The notes beneath the pieces were generated by a model. It was not told the DNA's origin. It searched no databases and saw nothing but the letters and a program-made list of their open reading frames with translations. From NCBI RefSeq assembly GCF_004361695.1, contig NZ_SNVW01000001.1, positions 310,001 through 374,000 on the forward strand: 64,000 nucleotides of DNA, given 5' to 3'. The DNA is from Curtobacterium flaccumfaciens (lineage in GTDB: Bacteria > Actinomycetota > Actinomycetes > Actinomycetales > Microbacteriaceae). This document shows, one piece after another, positions 17,417 to 27,168 of the stretch (the first letter of the stretch is position 1; each line of letters begins with the position of its first letter). The translations under genes were made by a program, and so were the position numbers.

Positions 17417-17541
17417 GTCCCCGATGATAGGTGAGCGGATCGCACGCGGGCTGGGCGCGCGTGCGGGCGCCGGCCGGCCGCGCATCCGGGCCGGTGTCGC
17501 CGGCTTGAGGCAGGATCGGACCGCACCACCAGGAGGAGCAC

Positions 17542-18777
17542 ATGGCGATCGAACAGGGACCACCGACGGCCGACAACCCGTGGCCGGTCGCGCTGCTCGG
17601 CGCGAAGCTGCGGGACTGGATCGACCGGCTCGGCACGGCCTGGGTCGAGGGCGAGATCACCCAGTGGAACGTCGCCGGCGGCAACGTCTACGGCAAGCTC
17701 AAGGACGTCGAGGTCGACGCGACGGTGTCGTTCTCGATCTGGTCGAGCGTCCGTTCCCGGGTGCCAGCGGACATCAAGCAGGGCGACCGGGTCGTCGCCG
17801 CCGTCAAGCCGAACTACTGGGTCAAGGGCGGCTCGCTGACGATGCAGGTCGTCGAGATGAAGCACGTCGGCCTCGGCGACCTGCTCGAACGACTCGAACG
17901 GCTCCGGCGGACCCTCGGCGAAGAAGGGCTGTTCGACCCCGGCCGGAAGAAGCGCCTGCCGTTCCTGCCGCACCGCATCGGCCTGATCACCGGCAAGGAC
18001 TCCGACGCCGAGAAGGACGTCAAGCGGAACGCCCAGCTCCGGTGGCCGCAGGTCGAGTTCCGGACGATCCACACGGCGGTGCAGGGCGAACGGACCGTCG
18101 GCGAGGTCACGGCCGCCATCCTCGAACTCGACGCCGACCCGGACGTCGACGTCATCATCGTCGCGCGCGGCGGCGGCGACTTCCAGAACCTCCTCGGCTT
18201 CAGCGACGAGGGACTCGTCCGTGCCGCGGCGGGCGCGTCGACGCCGATCGTCTCGGCCATCGGACACGAGGCCGACCGGCCGATCCTCGACGAGGTCGCG
18301 GACCTCCGCGCCTCGACCCCGACCGACGCGGCGAAGCGGGTCGTCCCCGACGTCGCCGAGGAACTCGCGAACGTCCGGGCCGCGCGTGCTCGCATCGGCC
18401 AGCGGCTGTCGCACACGCTCTCGGTCGAGGCGGACCGGATCGCGGCACTGCGCTCCCGTCCCGCTCTCGCCTCGACCGCGTGGCTCGTCGACACCCGTGC
18501 CGAGGAAGTCGCGCGGGACCTGTCCCGCGCCCGCGAGCTCCTCGACCGGCGCCTCGAGCGCTCCCACTCCGACGTCGGCAACCTCACCGCGCGGCTGCGG
18601 TCGCTGTCGCCGCGGGACACCCTGCGGCGTGGGTACGCCATCGTGCAGACGACGGACGGCGGGGTCGTCCGCAGCGCGGAGGACCTGGCCGGGGCGACGC
18701 CGGTGCACGTGACGCTCGGCGCGGGGACGGCGACGGGCACGCTCGAGCCGGACGGGCCGGGGCCGGACGGGGTCTGA
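17542..18777 (+). CDS. xseA: Exodeoxyribonuclease VII large subunit
   Basis: Catalytic subunit of the single-strand exonuclease, 411 aa. The N-terminal OB fold ([20 protein letters not shown], about residues 33-52) is followed by the catalytic domain with [43 protein letters not shown] and [13 protein letters not shown]. The C-terminal helical region bears charged repeats and ends with the conserved RGYAIV motif. AGGAGGAG precedes the ATG by 5 nt. xseB follows after a 119-bp gap. Confidence 0.95.
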   Translation: MAIEQGPPTADNPWPVALLGAKLRDWIDRLGTAWVEGEITQWNVAGGNVYGKLKDVEVDATVSFSIWSSVRSRVPADIKQGDRVVAAVKPNYWVKGGSLTMQVVEMKHVGLGDLLERLERLRRTLGEEGLFDPGRKKRLPFLPHRIGLITGKDSDAEKDVKRNAQLRWPQVEFRTIHTAVQGERTVGEVTAAILELDADPDVDVIIVARGGGDFQNLLGFSDEGLVRAAAGASTPIVSAIGHEADRPILDEVADLRASTPTDAAKRVVPDVAEELANVRAARARIGQRLSHTLSVEADRIAALRSRPALASTAWLVDTRAEEVARDLSRARELLDRRLERSHSDVGNLTARLRSLSPRDTLRRGYAIVQTTDGGVVRSAEDLAGATPVHVTLGAGTATGTLEPDGPGPDGV

Positions 18778-18817
18778 CCCGGCCCGGGCCGCCGGACGGG
18801 GTCTGACGCGGCCCGGG
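18763..18817 (+). repeat. Tandem duplication spanning the xseA stop
   Basis: A 26-bp unit starting CCGGACGGGGTCTGAC (18763-18788) is repeated at 18792-18817 with one mismatch and a 29-bp period. The first copy contains the last codons and stop of xseA; the second lies in the gap before xseB. Confidence 0.8.
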
Positions 18818-18896
18818 TCACGCGACGACGGGACCCGGTTGTGCACAGGTTCCCGGGCGGGCCCGCAGGTCGGTGGGCGCTCGGTAGGATCGAGGG

Positions 18897-19142
18897 GTGT
18901 CATCCCAGCAGGAACCCGAGCAGCCCGACGTCCGGTCGCTGAGCTACGAAGCCGCGCGCGACGAACTCGTGCGCGTCGTCGCCGAGCTCGAGCAGGGTTC
19001 CGCGACGCTCGAACGCTCCCTGTCGCTGTGGGAGCGGGGCGAGTCCCTGGCCGCGCGGTGCGAGGAGTGGCTGGTCGGCGCACGTGCCCGGCTCGACGCC
19101 GCCCGTGCCGCCTCCGAGTCCGAGGACGGCGCTGCCCGATGA
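18897..19142 (+). CDS. xseB: Exodeoxyribonuclease VII small subunit
   Basis: Helical accessory subunit of 81 aa with the family signature [20 protein letters not shown] (about residues 13-32), followed by [20 protein letters not shown]. The GTG start is 6 nt after TAGGAT (18885-18890), so it can be transcribed separately from xseA as a leaderless mRNA. Its stop overlaps the next ATG by 4 bp. Confidence 0.93.
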   Translation: MSSQQEPEQPDVRSLSYEAARDELVRVVAELEQGSATLERSLSLWERGESLAARCEEWLVGARARLDAARAASESEDGAAR

Positions 19143-19777
19143 CCGACCCCGACGGCCGCCCGATCGTCGCCGAGCTCGGGCGCCCCGAGACCGCTGAGGA
19201 GACCTGGGCCCGGAAGGACGCCGCTCGCACCGCCCGGCGGCAGCACCAGACGGCGTTCAACCTCGTCATTGCGCTCATCGCGTCGCTCGGCATCGTGCTG
19301 TTCCTGGTCGCCGTCGTCGTCCGCCCCGACACCACCGTCGTCGACCGCGCGGTGGACTACCGCCAGGTCGCGTCGCAGGCGAAGGTGCCCGGCGTGACCC
19401 TCGCCGCCCCCGTGCTGCCCGACGGCTACTCGTCGAACCGCGCCGACTTCAAGGACAAGACCAGCGACGGCGTGAGCGTCTGGACCGTCGGCCTCATCAC
19501 GCCCGACAAGCAGTACATCGGGCTGCAGCAGGGCATCAAGGCGAACGACACGTGGGTGTCCAACCAGCTCGACCAGCACGCCGCCACCGGCACCCGCACC
19601 ATCGCCGGCACGAAGTGGACCGTGTACGACCGCCGTGCCGAGGGCGACGACGCCGGCAACCAGGCGTACTCCCTCGTCTCGACGTTCGGCACGAGCACCG
19701 TCGTCCTGTCCGGCACCGCGAACGGGTCGTCGTTCCGCACCGTCGCGACGGCGGTCAGCAAGCAGTTCGCCGACTGA
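19139..19777 (+). CDS. DUF4245 family membrane-anchored protein
   Basis: A 212-aa actinobacterial protein of unknown function. The N-terminal part is cytoplasmic and charged ([17 protein letters not shown]). One transmembrane helix follows (about residues 41-62, [20 protein letters not shown]), then an extracytoplasmic domain containing [13 protein letters not shown] and [19 protein letters not shown], typical of DUF4245. The ATG at 19139 overlaps the xseB stop (ATGA), so it is coupled to the exonuclease subunit although no functional link is known. Confidence 0.88.
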   Translation: MTDPDGRPIVAELGRPETAEETWARKDAARTARRQHQTAFNLVIALIASLGIVLFLVAVVVRPDTTVVDRAVDYRQVASQAKVPGVTLAAPVLPDGYSSNRADFKDKTSDGVSVWTVGLITPDKQYIGLQQGIKANDTWVSNQLDQHAATGTRTIAGTKWTVYDRRAEGDDAGNQAYSLVSTFGTSTVVLSGTANGSSFRTVATAVSKQFAD

Positions 19778-19826
19778 CCGGCACCCGCAGCAGCCCTACC
19801 CCGAACCCGAAGTCCCGAGGAGCCCC

Positions 19827-20441
19827 ATGCCCGACCGCGCCGCCTCCACCCCGTCCGACGCACTCCGTCTCCTCGTCGAGGGCAACGCACGCTTCGCCTC
19901 GGACAAGCGCCGCACCGGCCGCATCGACCCCGACCGCCGGACCGAGCTGACCGGCTCCCAGGCGCCGTTCGCCACCGTCCTCGGCTGCTCCGACTCCCGC
20001 GTGCCGTTCGAGCACGTCTTCGACGCCGGCATCGGCGACCTGTTCGCCATCCGCAACGCCGGCCAGATCGTCGACGACGTCGTGCTCGGCTCGATCGAGT
20101 TCGCCGTGGTCGCGCTCGGCACCCCGCTCGTCGTGGTGCTCCGCCACACCCGCTGCGGCGCAGTGGCTGCCGCACGTTCCGGCGAGCCGGTCCCGGCCCC
20201 GCACCTGCAGGCCCTCGTCGACGCGATCGCCCCGAGCGTCGAGCGCGTCCGCGCCACCGACGCCGAGGTCCCGCAGGAAGCCGTCGGCGCCGCCCACCTC
20301 GAGGCCACGCTGCGCCAGGTGATCGAGCGCTCCGGCGCGGTCTCCGACGCGATCGCCGAGGGTAGATTGGCCGTCGTCGGCGCGACCTACGACCTCACCA
20401 CGGGCGAGGTCGCCATCGACACCGTCGTGGGCCAGGCCTGA
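19827..20441 (+). CDS. Beta-class carbonic anhydrase
   Basis: Zinc enzyme interconverting CO2 and bicarbonate, 204 aa. The zinc ligands are visible: Cys and Asp of [15 protein letters not shown] (about residues 52-66), and His and Cys of [13 protein letters not shown] (about residues 103-115). [10 protein letters not shown] is also conserved. The ATG follows CGAGGAG by 5 nt and starts 49 bp after the DUF4245 stop. A GC-rich inverted repeat follows (20460-20494). Confidence 0.93.
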   Translation: MPDRAASTPSDALRLLVEGNARFASDKRRTGRIDPDRRTELTGSQAPFATVLGCSDSRVPFEHVFDAGIGDLFAIRNAGQIVDDVVLGSIEFAVVALGTPLVVVLRHTRCGAVAAARSGEPVPAPHLQALVDAIAPSVERVRATDAEVPQEAVGAAHLEATLRQVIERSGAVSDAIAEGRLAVVGATYDLTTGEVAIDTVVGQA

Positions 20442-20459
20442 CCGGCCGACACGACGACC

Positions 20460-20494
20460 GTCCCGGACACCGGCGGCCACCCCGCCACCGGGAC
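20460..20494 (+). terminator. Stem-loop after the carbonic anhydrase gene
   Basis: GTCCCGG (20460-20466) pairs with CCGGGAC (20488-20494), with an inner GGCGG/CCGCC pairing. No T-run follows, so it may be a pause or weak terminator before fumC. Confidence 0.5.
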
Positions 20495-20550
20495 ACCCAC
20501 CAGCCGGCGCGACCGCGGCCGGCGAGCACCCCAGGAAGGACCACGACGAC

Positions 20551-21969
20551 GTGACCGACACCACCACGAGCACCGCGACCGACGGCGACTACCGCATCGA
20601 GCACGACACGATGGGCGAGGTCCGGGTGCCGAAGTCGGCGCTCTACCGCGCGCAGACGCAGCGCGCGGTGGAGAACTTCCCGATCTCGGGCAGCGGGCTC
20701 GAGTCGGCGCAGATCGTGGCCCTCGCCAGGATCAAGCGGGCTGCGGCGATCGTCAACGGGGAGCTCGGCATCGTCGACCCCGCCCTGGCGGACGCCGTCG
20801 CGAAGGCCGCCGACGTGATCATCGCCGGTGAGCACCACGACCAGTTCCCCGTCGACGTCTACCAGACCGGCAGCGGTACCTCGTCGAACATGAACATGAA
20901 CGAGGTCCTGGCGACCCTGGCGACCGAGATCGCCGGCACGCCGGTGCACCCGAACGACCACGTGAACGCCTCGCAGTCCTCGAACGACGTGTTCCCGACG
21001 TCGGTGCACGTCGCCGTGACCGAGGCACTCATCCGCTCGCTCGTGCCGGCGCTCGAGCACCTGGCCGAAGCGCTCGAGGCGAAGGCGACGCTGTGGGCCG
21101 ACGCCGTGAAGTCCGGGCGCACGCACCTCATGGACGCCACTCCGGTGACGCTCGGGCAGGAGTTCGGCGGCTACGCGCGCCAGGTCCGTCTCGGGATCGA
21201 ACGCGTCAACGCGACGCTCCCCCGCGTGGCCGAGGTCCCGCTCGGCGGCACCGCCGTCGGCACGGGCATCAACACGCCGAAGGGGTTCCCGCAGCGCGTG
21301 ATCGCCCAGCTCGCCGAGGACACCGGCCTGCCGATCACCGAGGCGCTCGACCACTTCGAGGCGCAGGGCGCACGTGACGCCCTCGTCGAGGCGTCCGGCG
21401 CGCTCAAGGTCATCGCGGTCAGCCTGACGAAGATCAACAACGACCTCCGCTGGATGGGCTCCGGCCCGAACACCGGGCTCGGCGAGCTGCACATCCCGGA
21501 CCTGCAGCCGGGTTCGTCGATCATGCCCGGCAAGGTCAACCCGGTCATCCCCGAGGCGACGCTCATGGTCGCCGCGCGGGTGATCGGCAACGACGCCACC
21601 ATCGCGTGGGCCGGTGCCTCCGGAGCGTTCGAGCTCAACGTCGCGATCCCGGTGATGGGCACGGCGCTCCTCGAGTCGATCCGCCTGCTGGCGAACAGCT
21701 CGCGTGTGCTCGCCGACAAGACCGTCGACGGGCTCGAGGCGAACCTCGACCGCGCCCGGTCGTTCGCCGAGTCGTCGCCGTCGATCGTGACGCCGCTCAA
21801 CCGGGTCATCGGCTACGAGGCCGCCGCGAAGGTCGCGAAGTTCGCCGTCGCCGAGGGCGTCACGGTGCGCGAGGCAGTGATCGCGCTCGGCCACGTCGAG
21901 CGCGGCGAGGTCACCGAGGAGCAGCTCGACAGTGCCCTCGACGTCCTGAGCATGACGCACCCGAACTGA
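20551..21969 (+). CDS. fumC: Class II fumarate hydratase
   Basis: Iron-independent fumarase of the TCA cycle, 472 aa. The superfamily signature [15 protein letters not shown] (about residues 323-337) with its catalytic Ser loop, [15 protein letters not shown] (about residues 108-122) and [19 protein letters not shown] are all intact. The GTG start at 20551 follows AGGAAGGACC. It is the last plus-strand gene before the bidirectional terminator. Confidence 0.96.
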   Translation: MTDTTTSTATDGDYRIEHDTMGEVRVPKSALYRAQTQRAVENFPISGSGLESAQIVALARIKRAAAIVNGELGIVDPALADAVAKAADVIIAGEHHDQFPVDVYQTGSGTSSNMNMNEVLATLATEIAGTPVHPNDHVNASQSSNDVFPTSVHVAVTEALIRSLVPALEHLAEALEAKATLWADAVKSGRTHLMDATPVTLGQEFGGYARQVRLGIERVNATLPRVAEVPLGGTAVGTGINTPKGFPQRVIAQLAEDTGLPITEALDHFEAQGARDALVEASGALKVIAVSLTKINNDLRWMGSGPNTGLGELHIPDLQPGSSIMPGKVNPVIPEATLMVAARVIGNDATIAWAGASGAFELNVAIPVMGTALLESIRLLANSSRVLADKTVDGLEANLDRARSFAESSPSIVTPLNRVIGYEAAAKVAKFAVAEGVTVREAVIALGHVERGEVTEEQLDSALDVLSMTHPN

Positions 21970-21992
21970 GCCGCGACCGCGACCTGCACCGT

Positions 21993-22054
21993 CGCACAAC
22001 CAAAAGCACCCCGAGCCCGAGGATCCCCCGGCTCGGGGTGCTTTTGATTGTGCG
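21993..22054. terminator. Bidirectional terminator between fumC and phoH
   Basis: Left arm 21993-22016 (begins CGCACAACCAAAAGC) pairs with right arm 22031-22054, with one mismatch, around a loop of about 14 nt. It shares its outer GCACAACCAAAAGC arm with the hairpin at 10123-10182 but has a different inner stem, and again separates convergent genes. Confidence 0.85.
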
Positions 22055-22120
22055 AAGCGCACCCGGCGGCCCCGGCGCCCGCGCGGCCCCGGCGCCCGCG
22101 CGCCCGGCGCCCGCGCGCCG

Positions 22121-23476
22121 CTACACGAGGTCCGGCGAGTCCAGCATCTCGGTCACGAGCGCCGCGATCGCCGACCGCTCGGACCGGGTCAGCGTCACGT
22201 GCGCGAACAGCGGGTGCCCCTTGAGCCGCTCGATGACCGAGGCGACCCCGTCGTGCCGCCCCACCCGGAGGTTGTCGCGCTGCGCGACGTCGTGCGTGAG
22301 CACCACGCGGGAGTTCTGCCCGATGCGGGACAGCATCGTGAGGAGCACGTTCCGTTCGAGCGACTGGGCCTCGTCCACGATCACGAACGCGTCGTGCAGC
22401 GAGCGGCCCCGGATGTGCGTGAGCGGCAGCACCTCGAGCATGCCGCGCTCGACGACCTCGTCGAGGACGTTGTCCGACACCAGAGCCCCGAGCGTGTCGT
22501 ACACGGCCTGCGCCCATGGGTTCATCTTCTCGGATGCGTCCCCGGGCAGGTAGCCGAGCTCCTGGCCGCCGACCGCGTAGAGCGGCCGGAACACCATGAT
22601 CTTCTTGTGCTGCTGCCGTTCGAGCACGGCCTCGAGTCCGGCGCAGAGCGCGAGCGCCGACTTGCCCGTGCCGGCGCTGCCGCCGAGGGACACGATGCCG
22701 ATCTCCGGGTCGAGCAGCGCGTCGATCGCGAGCCGCTGCTCGGCGGACCGGCCCCGGAGGCCGAACACCTCGCGGTCGCCGCGGACGAGTGCCACCGAGC
22801 CGCCGGGGATCACGCGGCCGAGCGCCGAGCCGCGCTCCGAGTGGATCACGACGCCGGTGTTGACCGGTACGCCCTCGAGCGAGGCGGACCGGATCTCCTC
22901 TTTCTCGTACAGGTCGGACATCTGCTCGCCGGACACCTGCAGGTCGGCGACACCGGTGTACCCGCTGTCGACCGCGAGTTCGGCGCGGTACTCCTCGGCG
23001 GCCATGCCGATCGAGGACGCCTTGACCCGCAACGGCAGGTCCTTCGAGACCACGACGACGTCGAGTCCGTCGTTCTTGAGGTTCGAGGCGACCGCGAGGA
23101 TCCGCGAGTCGTTGTCACCGAGCTGCAGCCCGGAGGGCAGGACGGACTGGTTGGAGTGGTTCAGCTCGACCCGGAACGAGCCGCCGTCGCCGATCGCGAT
23201 CGGGAAGTCGAGCCGTTCGTGTTCGATCCGCAGTTCGTCGAGCAGCCGGAGGGCCTGCCGGGCGAAGTACCCGATCTCCGGGTCGTTGCGCTTGGACTCC
23301 AGTTCACTGACGACCACGACGGGCAGGACGACCGCGTGCTCCGCGAAGCGGAACAGTGCCCGCGGATCGCTGAGGAGCACCGAGGTGTCGAGCACGTACG
23401 TGCGCTGGGCGACCGATGTGGACGAGTCCGCGGTGGGGTGCTGCTGGGTTCCGCGAGAGACGTTCTGAGAGGTCAC
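22121..23476 (-). CDS. PhoH family protein with N-terminal PIN domain (YlaK-type)
   Basis: Cytoplasmic ATPase/RNA-linked protein of 451 aa. The N-terminal PIN-like nuclease domain starts [15 protein letters not shown] (about residues 27-41) and contains further acidic residues ([24 protein letters not shown]). The C-terminal PhoH domain has the Walker A motif [14 protein letters not shown] and the Walker B-like [16 protein letters not shown] 23474-23476 is the start: GGAG lies 5 nt upstream and the extra upstream codons are Arg/Gly-rich shadow. It is convergent with fumC. Confidence 0.9.
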   Translation of the reverse strand: MTSQNVSRGTQQHPTADSSTSVAQRTYVLDTSVLLSDPRALFRFAEHAVVLPVVVVSELESKRNDPEIGYFARQALRLLDELRIEHERLDFPIAIGDGGSFRVELNHSNQSVLPSGLQLGDNDSRILAVASNLKNDGLDVVVVSKDLPLRVKASSIGMAAEEYRAELAVDSGYTGVADLQVSGEQMSDLYEKEEIRSASLEGVPVNTGVVIHSERGSALGRVIPGGSVALVRGDREVFGLRGRSAEQRLAIDALLDPEIGIVSLGGSAGTGKSALALCAGLEAVLERQQHKKIMVFRPLYAVGGQELGYLPGDASEKMNPWAQAVYDTLGALVSDNVLDEVVERGMLEVLPLTHIRGRSLHDAFVIVDEAQSLERNVLLTMLSRIGQNSRVVLTHDVAQRDNLRVGRHDGVASVIERLKGHPLFAHVTLTRSERSAIAALVTEMLDSPDLV

Positions 23477-23877
23477 GACCACTCCATCCCCGGGCCGCGA
23501 TCGGCCCGGTCCATGTCCTCGAACGCGGCCACTGGAGCGGTCCCGAAGCACCGACTGTGGCCGCTTCGATCGGGCGCGGTGCCCGATGTCGCAAAGCTAC
23601 GTCCGACCCCCGACACGGCGCCAGCGACACGCTGTTCCGCGCGTTACGGTCACGTGAACAACGCGACCGTGCCACGCGAGTCGCGTCGCGCCCGAAACGC
23701 CCCACCTGCGGGCCTGGAGGCACGGTGCCAGCCCGCCCCGCGCCTCCCGTCCGTCACGGCGCCGTCCACACCGCCGGTCGCCGAAGCGACAGGAACCCGC
23801 GGATGGCCCGCGGCCATCTGTCGCTGTCGCGACCGCGACCGCGACCGCGACCGCGCAGCGCAGCGCAGCGCCCAGCG
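23477..23877. other. Non-coding gap between aminotransferase and phoH
   Basis: About 400 bp without a convincing gene. It contains the phoH upstream region, a degenerate palindromic element (23711-23752), and near 23827-23875 a run of GCGACC hexamers passing into GCGCAG repeats just after the aminotransferase stop. Confidence 0.7.
23711..23752. repeat. Degenerate copy of the GGAGGCGCGG palindrome
   Basis: The left arm GGCCTGGAGGCACGGTGC is followed by a diverged right arm (GCCCCGCGCCTCCCGTCC), so the two arms pair only partly. Confidence 0.6.
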
Positions 23878-24987
23878 CTACTGCATCGTGGCGTAGGACA
23901 GGCAGGCGTCGCGGAACATGTCGAGCGTCTCGTCCGTCGTGGAGGCGAACACCGACACCCGCGCGACCCCGAGCCGCGTCGTCGCGGTGACCCCGTGGTT
24001 GTGGAAGGCCGCCGACAGCGCGGTCAGGCGCCCCTGCGGCGGACGGAGGACGACGATGCCCGCACGCTCGCGCGGGTCACGGCTGGACTCCACGGAGAGG
24101 CCGAACTCGTCGGCGATGTCGAACACGCGCTCGACGCGGTCGGTGACCCGCTCCTGCACGGCGGCCACGCCGACGGCGGTCAGGCGGTCGAGCGACACGG
24201 CCATCCGGGCCTGGGCGACGGGGTCGATGCGCGTCATCTGGAACCCGGCGGCACCGGTGCGGACGGCGGGTACCCCGGTCGGCCAGCCGGTCGTGCCGTG
24301 CGGGCCGGACAGCGCCGGGCGGAGCCGGTTCAGCGCGCGGTCGCTGAACGCGGTGAAGCCGGTGCCCCAGCCGGCGTGCAGCCACTTCTGGCCGCCGGTG
24401 GCGACGACGTCGGCGATCTCGTAGGGGGCGTCCACGACGCCGAAGCCCTGGATGGCGTCGACGATGAGCAGGCGGTCGCCGATGACCTCGCGGATGGCGG
24501 CGAGGTCGGCGAGGTATCCGGTCTGCCAGTCGACGAGGGACACGGCGACGGCGGTGACCTCGTCGGTCAGGCGCGACTCGATGAGGGACGGTGTCATCCA
24601 GCCGGCTCCCGACTCGATGACGACGGGCTGCACGCGGCCGCCGGTGGCCGAGGCGGCGCTGGCGAGCGCGAGCGGCAGCGACGGGTACTCGTCGGCGGAC
24701 ACGAGGACGCCTCCGGTCAGGCCGAACGCGGTGTGCAGGAGCCCCGGCGTGGTGGCGGTCTGCGAGACGACCTGGTCCTCGCGGCGGCCGACGAGTCGGG
24801 CGGCGACGGTGCGTACCCGGGCGTCCTGCTCGTCGAGGGTCTCCATGGCGCCGAAGCGCATGTGCTCCTGGATCGTCCCGAGCACGCGCTGCTCCTCGAG
24901 GACGGCGGTCTGCACCGGACCGAACGCGGCGTGGTCGAGGTAGCCGGGCTCTTCGGCGAAGCCAGCGGCGTACTCGGCGATGTTCAC
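23878..24987 (-). CDS. Class V aminotransferase family PLP enzyme
   Basis: PLP-dependent enzyme of 369 aa in the cysteine desulfurase/selenocysteine lyase-like fold type I group. The PLP pocket is visible: LIVDAIQGFGVVD (about residues 172-184) with its Asp, and the lysine of VATGGQKWLHAGWGTGF (about residue 200). The N-terminus has YLDHAAFGPV. It lacks an obvious catalytic cysteine loop for desulfuration near the C-terminus, so the substrate is unknown; an aminotransferase, a kynureninase-like or an epimerase role is possible. It is monocistronic. Confidence 0.85.
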   Translation of the reverse strand: MNIAEYAAGFAEEPGYLDHAAFGPVQTAVLEEQRVLGTIQEHMRFGAMETLDEQDARVRTVAARLVGRREDQVVSQTATTPGLLHTAFGLTGGVLVSADEYPSLPLALASAASATGGRVQPVVIESGAGWMTPSLIESRLTDEVTAVAVSLVDWQTGYLADLAAIREVIGDRLLIVDAIQGFGVVDAPYEIADVVATGGQKWLHAGWGTGFTAFSDRALNRLRPALSGPHGTTGWPTGVPAVRTGAAGFQMTRIDPVAQARMAVSLDRLTAVGVAAVQERVTDRVERVFDIADEFGLSVESSRDPRERAGIVVLRPPQGRLTALSAAFHNHGVTATTRLGVARVSVFASTTDETLDMFRDACLSYATMQ

Positions 24988-25093
24988 AGGTGCAACCTTC
25001 CGTGGGACGAAAACCCTGTGAGTCTACTGGGATGGCCGACGGCGGGCGAACCCAGGCCGTTCTGCGCAGCGAACGCGGAGCCAGCACGACGCA

Positions 25094-25163
25094 CGCCAGC
25101 CGCGCATCGTCAGCCGCGCAGCGTCAGCCGCGCAGCCTCAGCCGCGCGACCTCAGCCGCCGAA
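25094..25163. repeat. 14-bp tandem repeat running into the uppS 3' end
   Basis: About five units of the type CGTCAGCCGCGCAG (25094, 25108, 25122, 25136, 25150) lie head to tail. The last one contains the uppS stop and final Gly codons. Confidence 0.8.
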
Positions 25164-25937
25164 CCGCCGCGACCGCAGCCCGAAGTCACGGACCGCACGG
25201 AGGAAGTCGACCTCGCGCAGGTCCGGGTAGAACGCCTCGACGAAGTAGAACTCGCTGTGCGCGCTCTGCCACAGCATGAAGTCGGACAGCCGCTGCTCCC
25301 CCGAGGTCCGGATCACCAGGTCCGGGTCGGGCTGCCCCTGCGTGTAGAGGTGGTCGCCGATGAGCTCCGGCGTGAGGACCTCGGCGAGGGTGTCGAGCGT
25401 TCCACCGCCCTCGCCGTGCGCCCGCACGATGCTCCGCATGGCGTCCGCGATCTCCCGCCGGCCGCCGTACCCGACCGCCAGGTTGACGTGCAGCCCGGTG
25501 TGGTCGGCCGTCCGCTGTTCGGCCTGCTCGAGCGCGGCGACGAGCGCCGGCGGCAGACCCTCGTTCGCGCCGACGTGCTGGACGCGCCAGTCGCGGTGGT
25601 CGGCGAGCGTGCCGGCCAGGTCCGCGATGATGCCGACGAGCTGCTCGAGTTCTTCGCCGCCGCGTCCGGTGAGGTTGTCGGAGGACAGCAGGTAGAGCGT
25701 CACGACCTCGATCCCGAGGTCGTCGCACCAGGTCAGGAACTCGGGGATCTTCGCGGCGCCGGCGCGGTGGCCGTGTGCGGCGGACTCGAGCCCGAGCTGC
25801 TTCGCCCAGCGGCGGTTGCCGTCCACGATCATGGCGACGTGCTTCGGCTTGGCCGCGTCGTCGATCTGGCGCCGGATGCGGCTCTGGTAGGCGCGGTAGA
25901 GGATCCCTCGTCCTGCCCACCCGACCTTGCCGCTCAC
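25152..25937 (-). CDS. uppS: Isoprenyl transferase (cis-prenyl diphosphate synthase, UppS-type)
   Basis: Cytosolic/membrane-associated cis-prenyltransferase that builds the polyprenyl diphosphate carrier for cell-wall synthesis. Conserved blocks are MIVDGNRRWAKQLG (about residues 36-49, with the catalytic Asp), HGHRAGAAKIPEFL, VIRTSGEQRLSDFMLWQ and the final SEFYFVEAFYPDLREVD. I start at GTG 25935-25937 because TATGTT (25949-25944) lies exactly 6 nt before it, a leaderless pattern; a GTG at 25955 would add 6 residues but lies upstream of the predicted mRNA start. The protein is 261 aa. Confidence 0.92.
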   Translation of the reverse strand: MSGKVGWAGRGILYRAYQSRIRRQIDDAAKPKHVAMIVDGNRRWAKQLGLESAAHGHRAGAAKIPEFLTWCDDLGIEVVTLYLLSSDNLTGRGGEELEQLVGIIADLAGTLADHRDWRVQHVGANEGLPPALVAALEQAEQRTADHTGLHVNLAVGYGGRREIADAMRSIVRAHGEGGGTLDTLAEVLTPELIGDHLYTQGQPDPDLVIRTSGEQRLSDFMLWQSAHSEFYFVEAFYPDLREVDFLRAVRDFGLRSRRFGG

Positions 25938-26024
25938 GGGACGAACATAGTGCACCGCCCCTGGGGAGCGAGCTGGTCACCGGATGTTCGGCTGTTGCTC
26001 GGCTGCCACCCATACGGTCGGACC

Positions 26025-26771
26025 ATGCAAGCCGAGCACGACACCGGGACGCTCCCCCACGTCCCCTTCACCGAAGAGGCCGCGAGCACCGCGGCCGACG
26101 ACGCCGCGGCGGGCAGCGCAGCGGCCGACAGCACCGAGACCCGCCCGGCGTGGCGCGGCTGGATCCACCTCGGGGCCTTCCCGTTCGCCATCGCGATGGG
26201 CATCGTGCTCATCAGCCTCGCCGGCTCCCCGGCGGCGAAGGTCGGCAGTGCGGTGTTCATGGCGACGTCGCTCGCGATGTTCGGCGTCTCGGCGACGTAC
26301 CACCGCTTCCCGTGGGGTCCGACGGTCAAGCGCGTGCTGAAGCGCATCGACCACACGAACATCCTGCTGCTCATCGCCGGCACGTACACGCCGGTCGCGA
26401 TCTGCGCCCTGCCGCACACGCTCATGGTCGTGGTGCTCTGGGTGATGTGGTCCGGAGCGGCGCTCGGCATCGCGTTCCGGGTGCTGTGGATCAACGCCCC
26501 GCGGTGGCTGTACGTGCCGATCTACCTCGTGCTCGGCTGCGCCGCGCTGGGGCTGCTGCCGCAGTTCTTCGCCGCGAGCGTCCCGATGACGGTCCTCATC
26601 CTGTCCGGCGGTGTCGCGTACATCGTCGGCGCCCTCGTGTACGCCTTCAAGCGCCCGAACCCGTCGCCGACGCTGTTCGGCTTCCACGAGGTCTTCCACG
26701 CCCTGACGGTCGTGGCCTTCGCCGCGCAGTGGGCGGGTGTCCTCATCGTGGCGCTGCACCCGGTGCGCTGA
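26025..26771 (+). CDS. trhA: Hemolysin III / TrhA-type membrane protein
   Basis: Integral membrane protein of the PAQR/hemolysin III family, 248 aa with seven hydrophobic segments between about residue 44 and the end. The family metal-site residues appear as SATYHRFPW (about residues 88-96), RIDHTNILLLIAGTYTP and the C-terminal FHEVFHALTVVAF. The ATG at 26025 is 6 nt after TACGGT (26013-26018); the large open frame upstream is a shadow of uppS. The role in membrane homeostasis is known only for relatives. Confidence 0.9.
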   Translation: MQAEHDTGTLPHVPFTEEAASTAADDAAAGSAAADSTETRPAWRGWIHLGAFPFAIAMGIVLISLAGSPAAKVGSAVFMATSLAMFGVSATYHRFPWGPTVKRVLKRIDHTNILLLIAGTYTPVAICALPHTLMVVVLWVMWSGAALGIAFRVLWINAPRWLYVPIYLVLGCAALGLLPQFFAASVPMTVLILSGGVAYIVGALVYAFKRPNPSPTLFGFHEVFHALTVVAFAAQWAGVLIVALHPVR

Positions 26772-26794
26772 GCGCGGTCCGGTCGCGACCGGAC

Positions 26795-26842
26795 GACGGC
26801 CTGGAGGCGCGTGGCGGGCCCGCCACGCGCCTCCAGGCCGTC
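26795..26842. repeat. Perfect 48-bp palindrome (GGAGGCGCGG element)
   Basis: The arms 26795-26818 and 26819-26842 are exact reverse complements with no spacer; the left arm reads GACGGCCTGGAGGCGCGTGG then CGGG. It lies between the convergent trhA and small membrane protein genes and may act as a bidirectional terminator although there is no T-run. Confidence 0.9.
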
Positions 26843-26853
26843 ACCGGGTCGCG

Positions 26854-27168
26854 TCAGCCGCGCTCGGTGTCGTCGCCGACGTCGGCCCGGCCGTCCTCGG
26901 CCGCGCGCCGCTCCGGCTCGTCGGTCGCGACACCGTCGGCGTCCACCTCGGTGCCGTTCGCCTCGGCCTCCAGGCGCTCCCGGATCTCGGCGCGGTAGCG
27001 GGTCCGGCGGATGCGACGGGTCATGTCGATGACGAGCAGGATCGTCACGATCGCCACGACCGCGATCGCGATGAAGCCGGCGACCCCGGGCGTCACGTCG
27101 ACGTCGGGGACGGTCGAGGTCGGGCTCGGGCTGGGGGTGGCGGCGAGTGCCGCCGCGATGGTGCTCAC
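26854..27168 (-). CDS. Small single-pass membrane protein downstream of mca
   Basis: A 104-aa protein that I cannot assign to a named family. It has a short Ser/Thr/Pro-rich N-terminus, one transmembrane helix (about residues 29-50, GFIAIAVVAIVTILLVIDM), then basic residues (RRIRRTRYRAEIRERLE) and an acidic tail, suggesting a cytoplasmic C-terminus. The GTG at 27166-27168 overlaps the mca stop by 4 bp (GTGA), which supports both the gene and its start. Confidence 0.78.
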   Translation of the reverse strand: MSTIAAALAATPSPSPTSTVPDVDVTPGVAGFIAIAVVAIVTILLVIDMTRRIRRTRYRAEIRERLEAEANGTEVDADGVATDEPERRAAEDGRADVGDDTERG

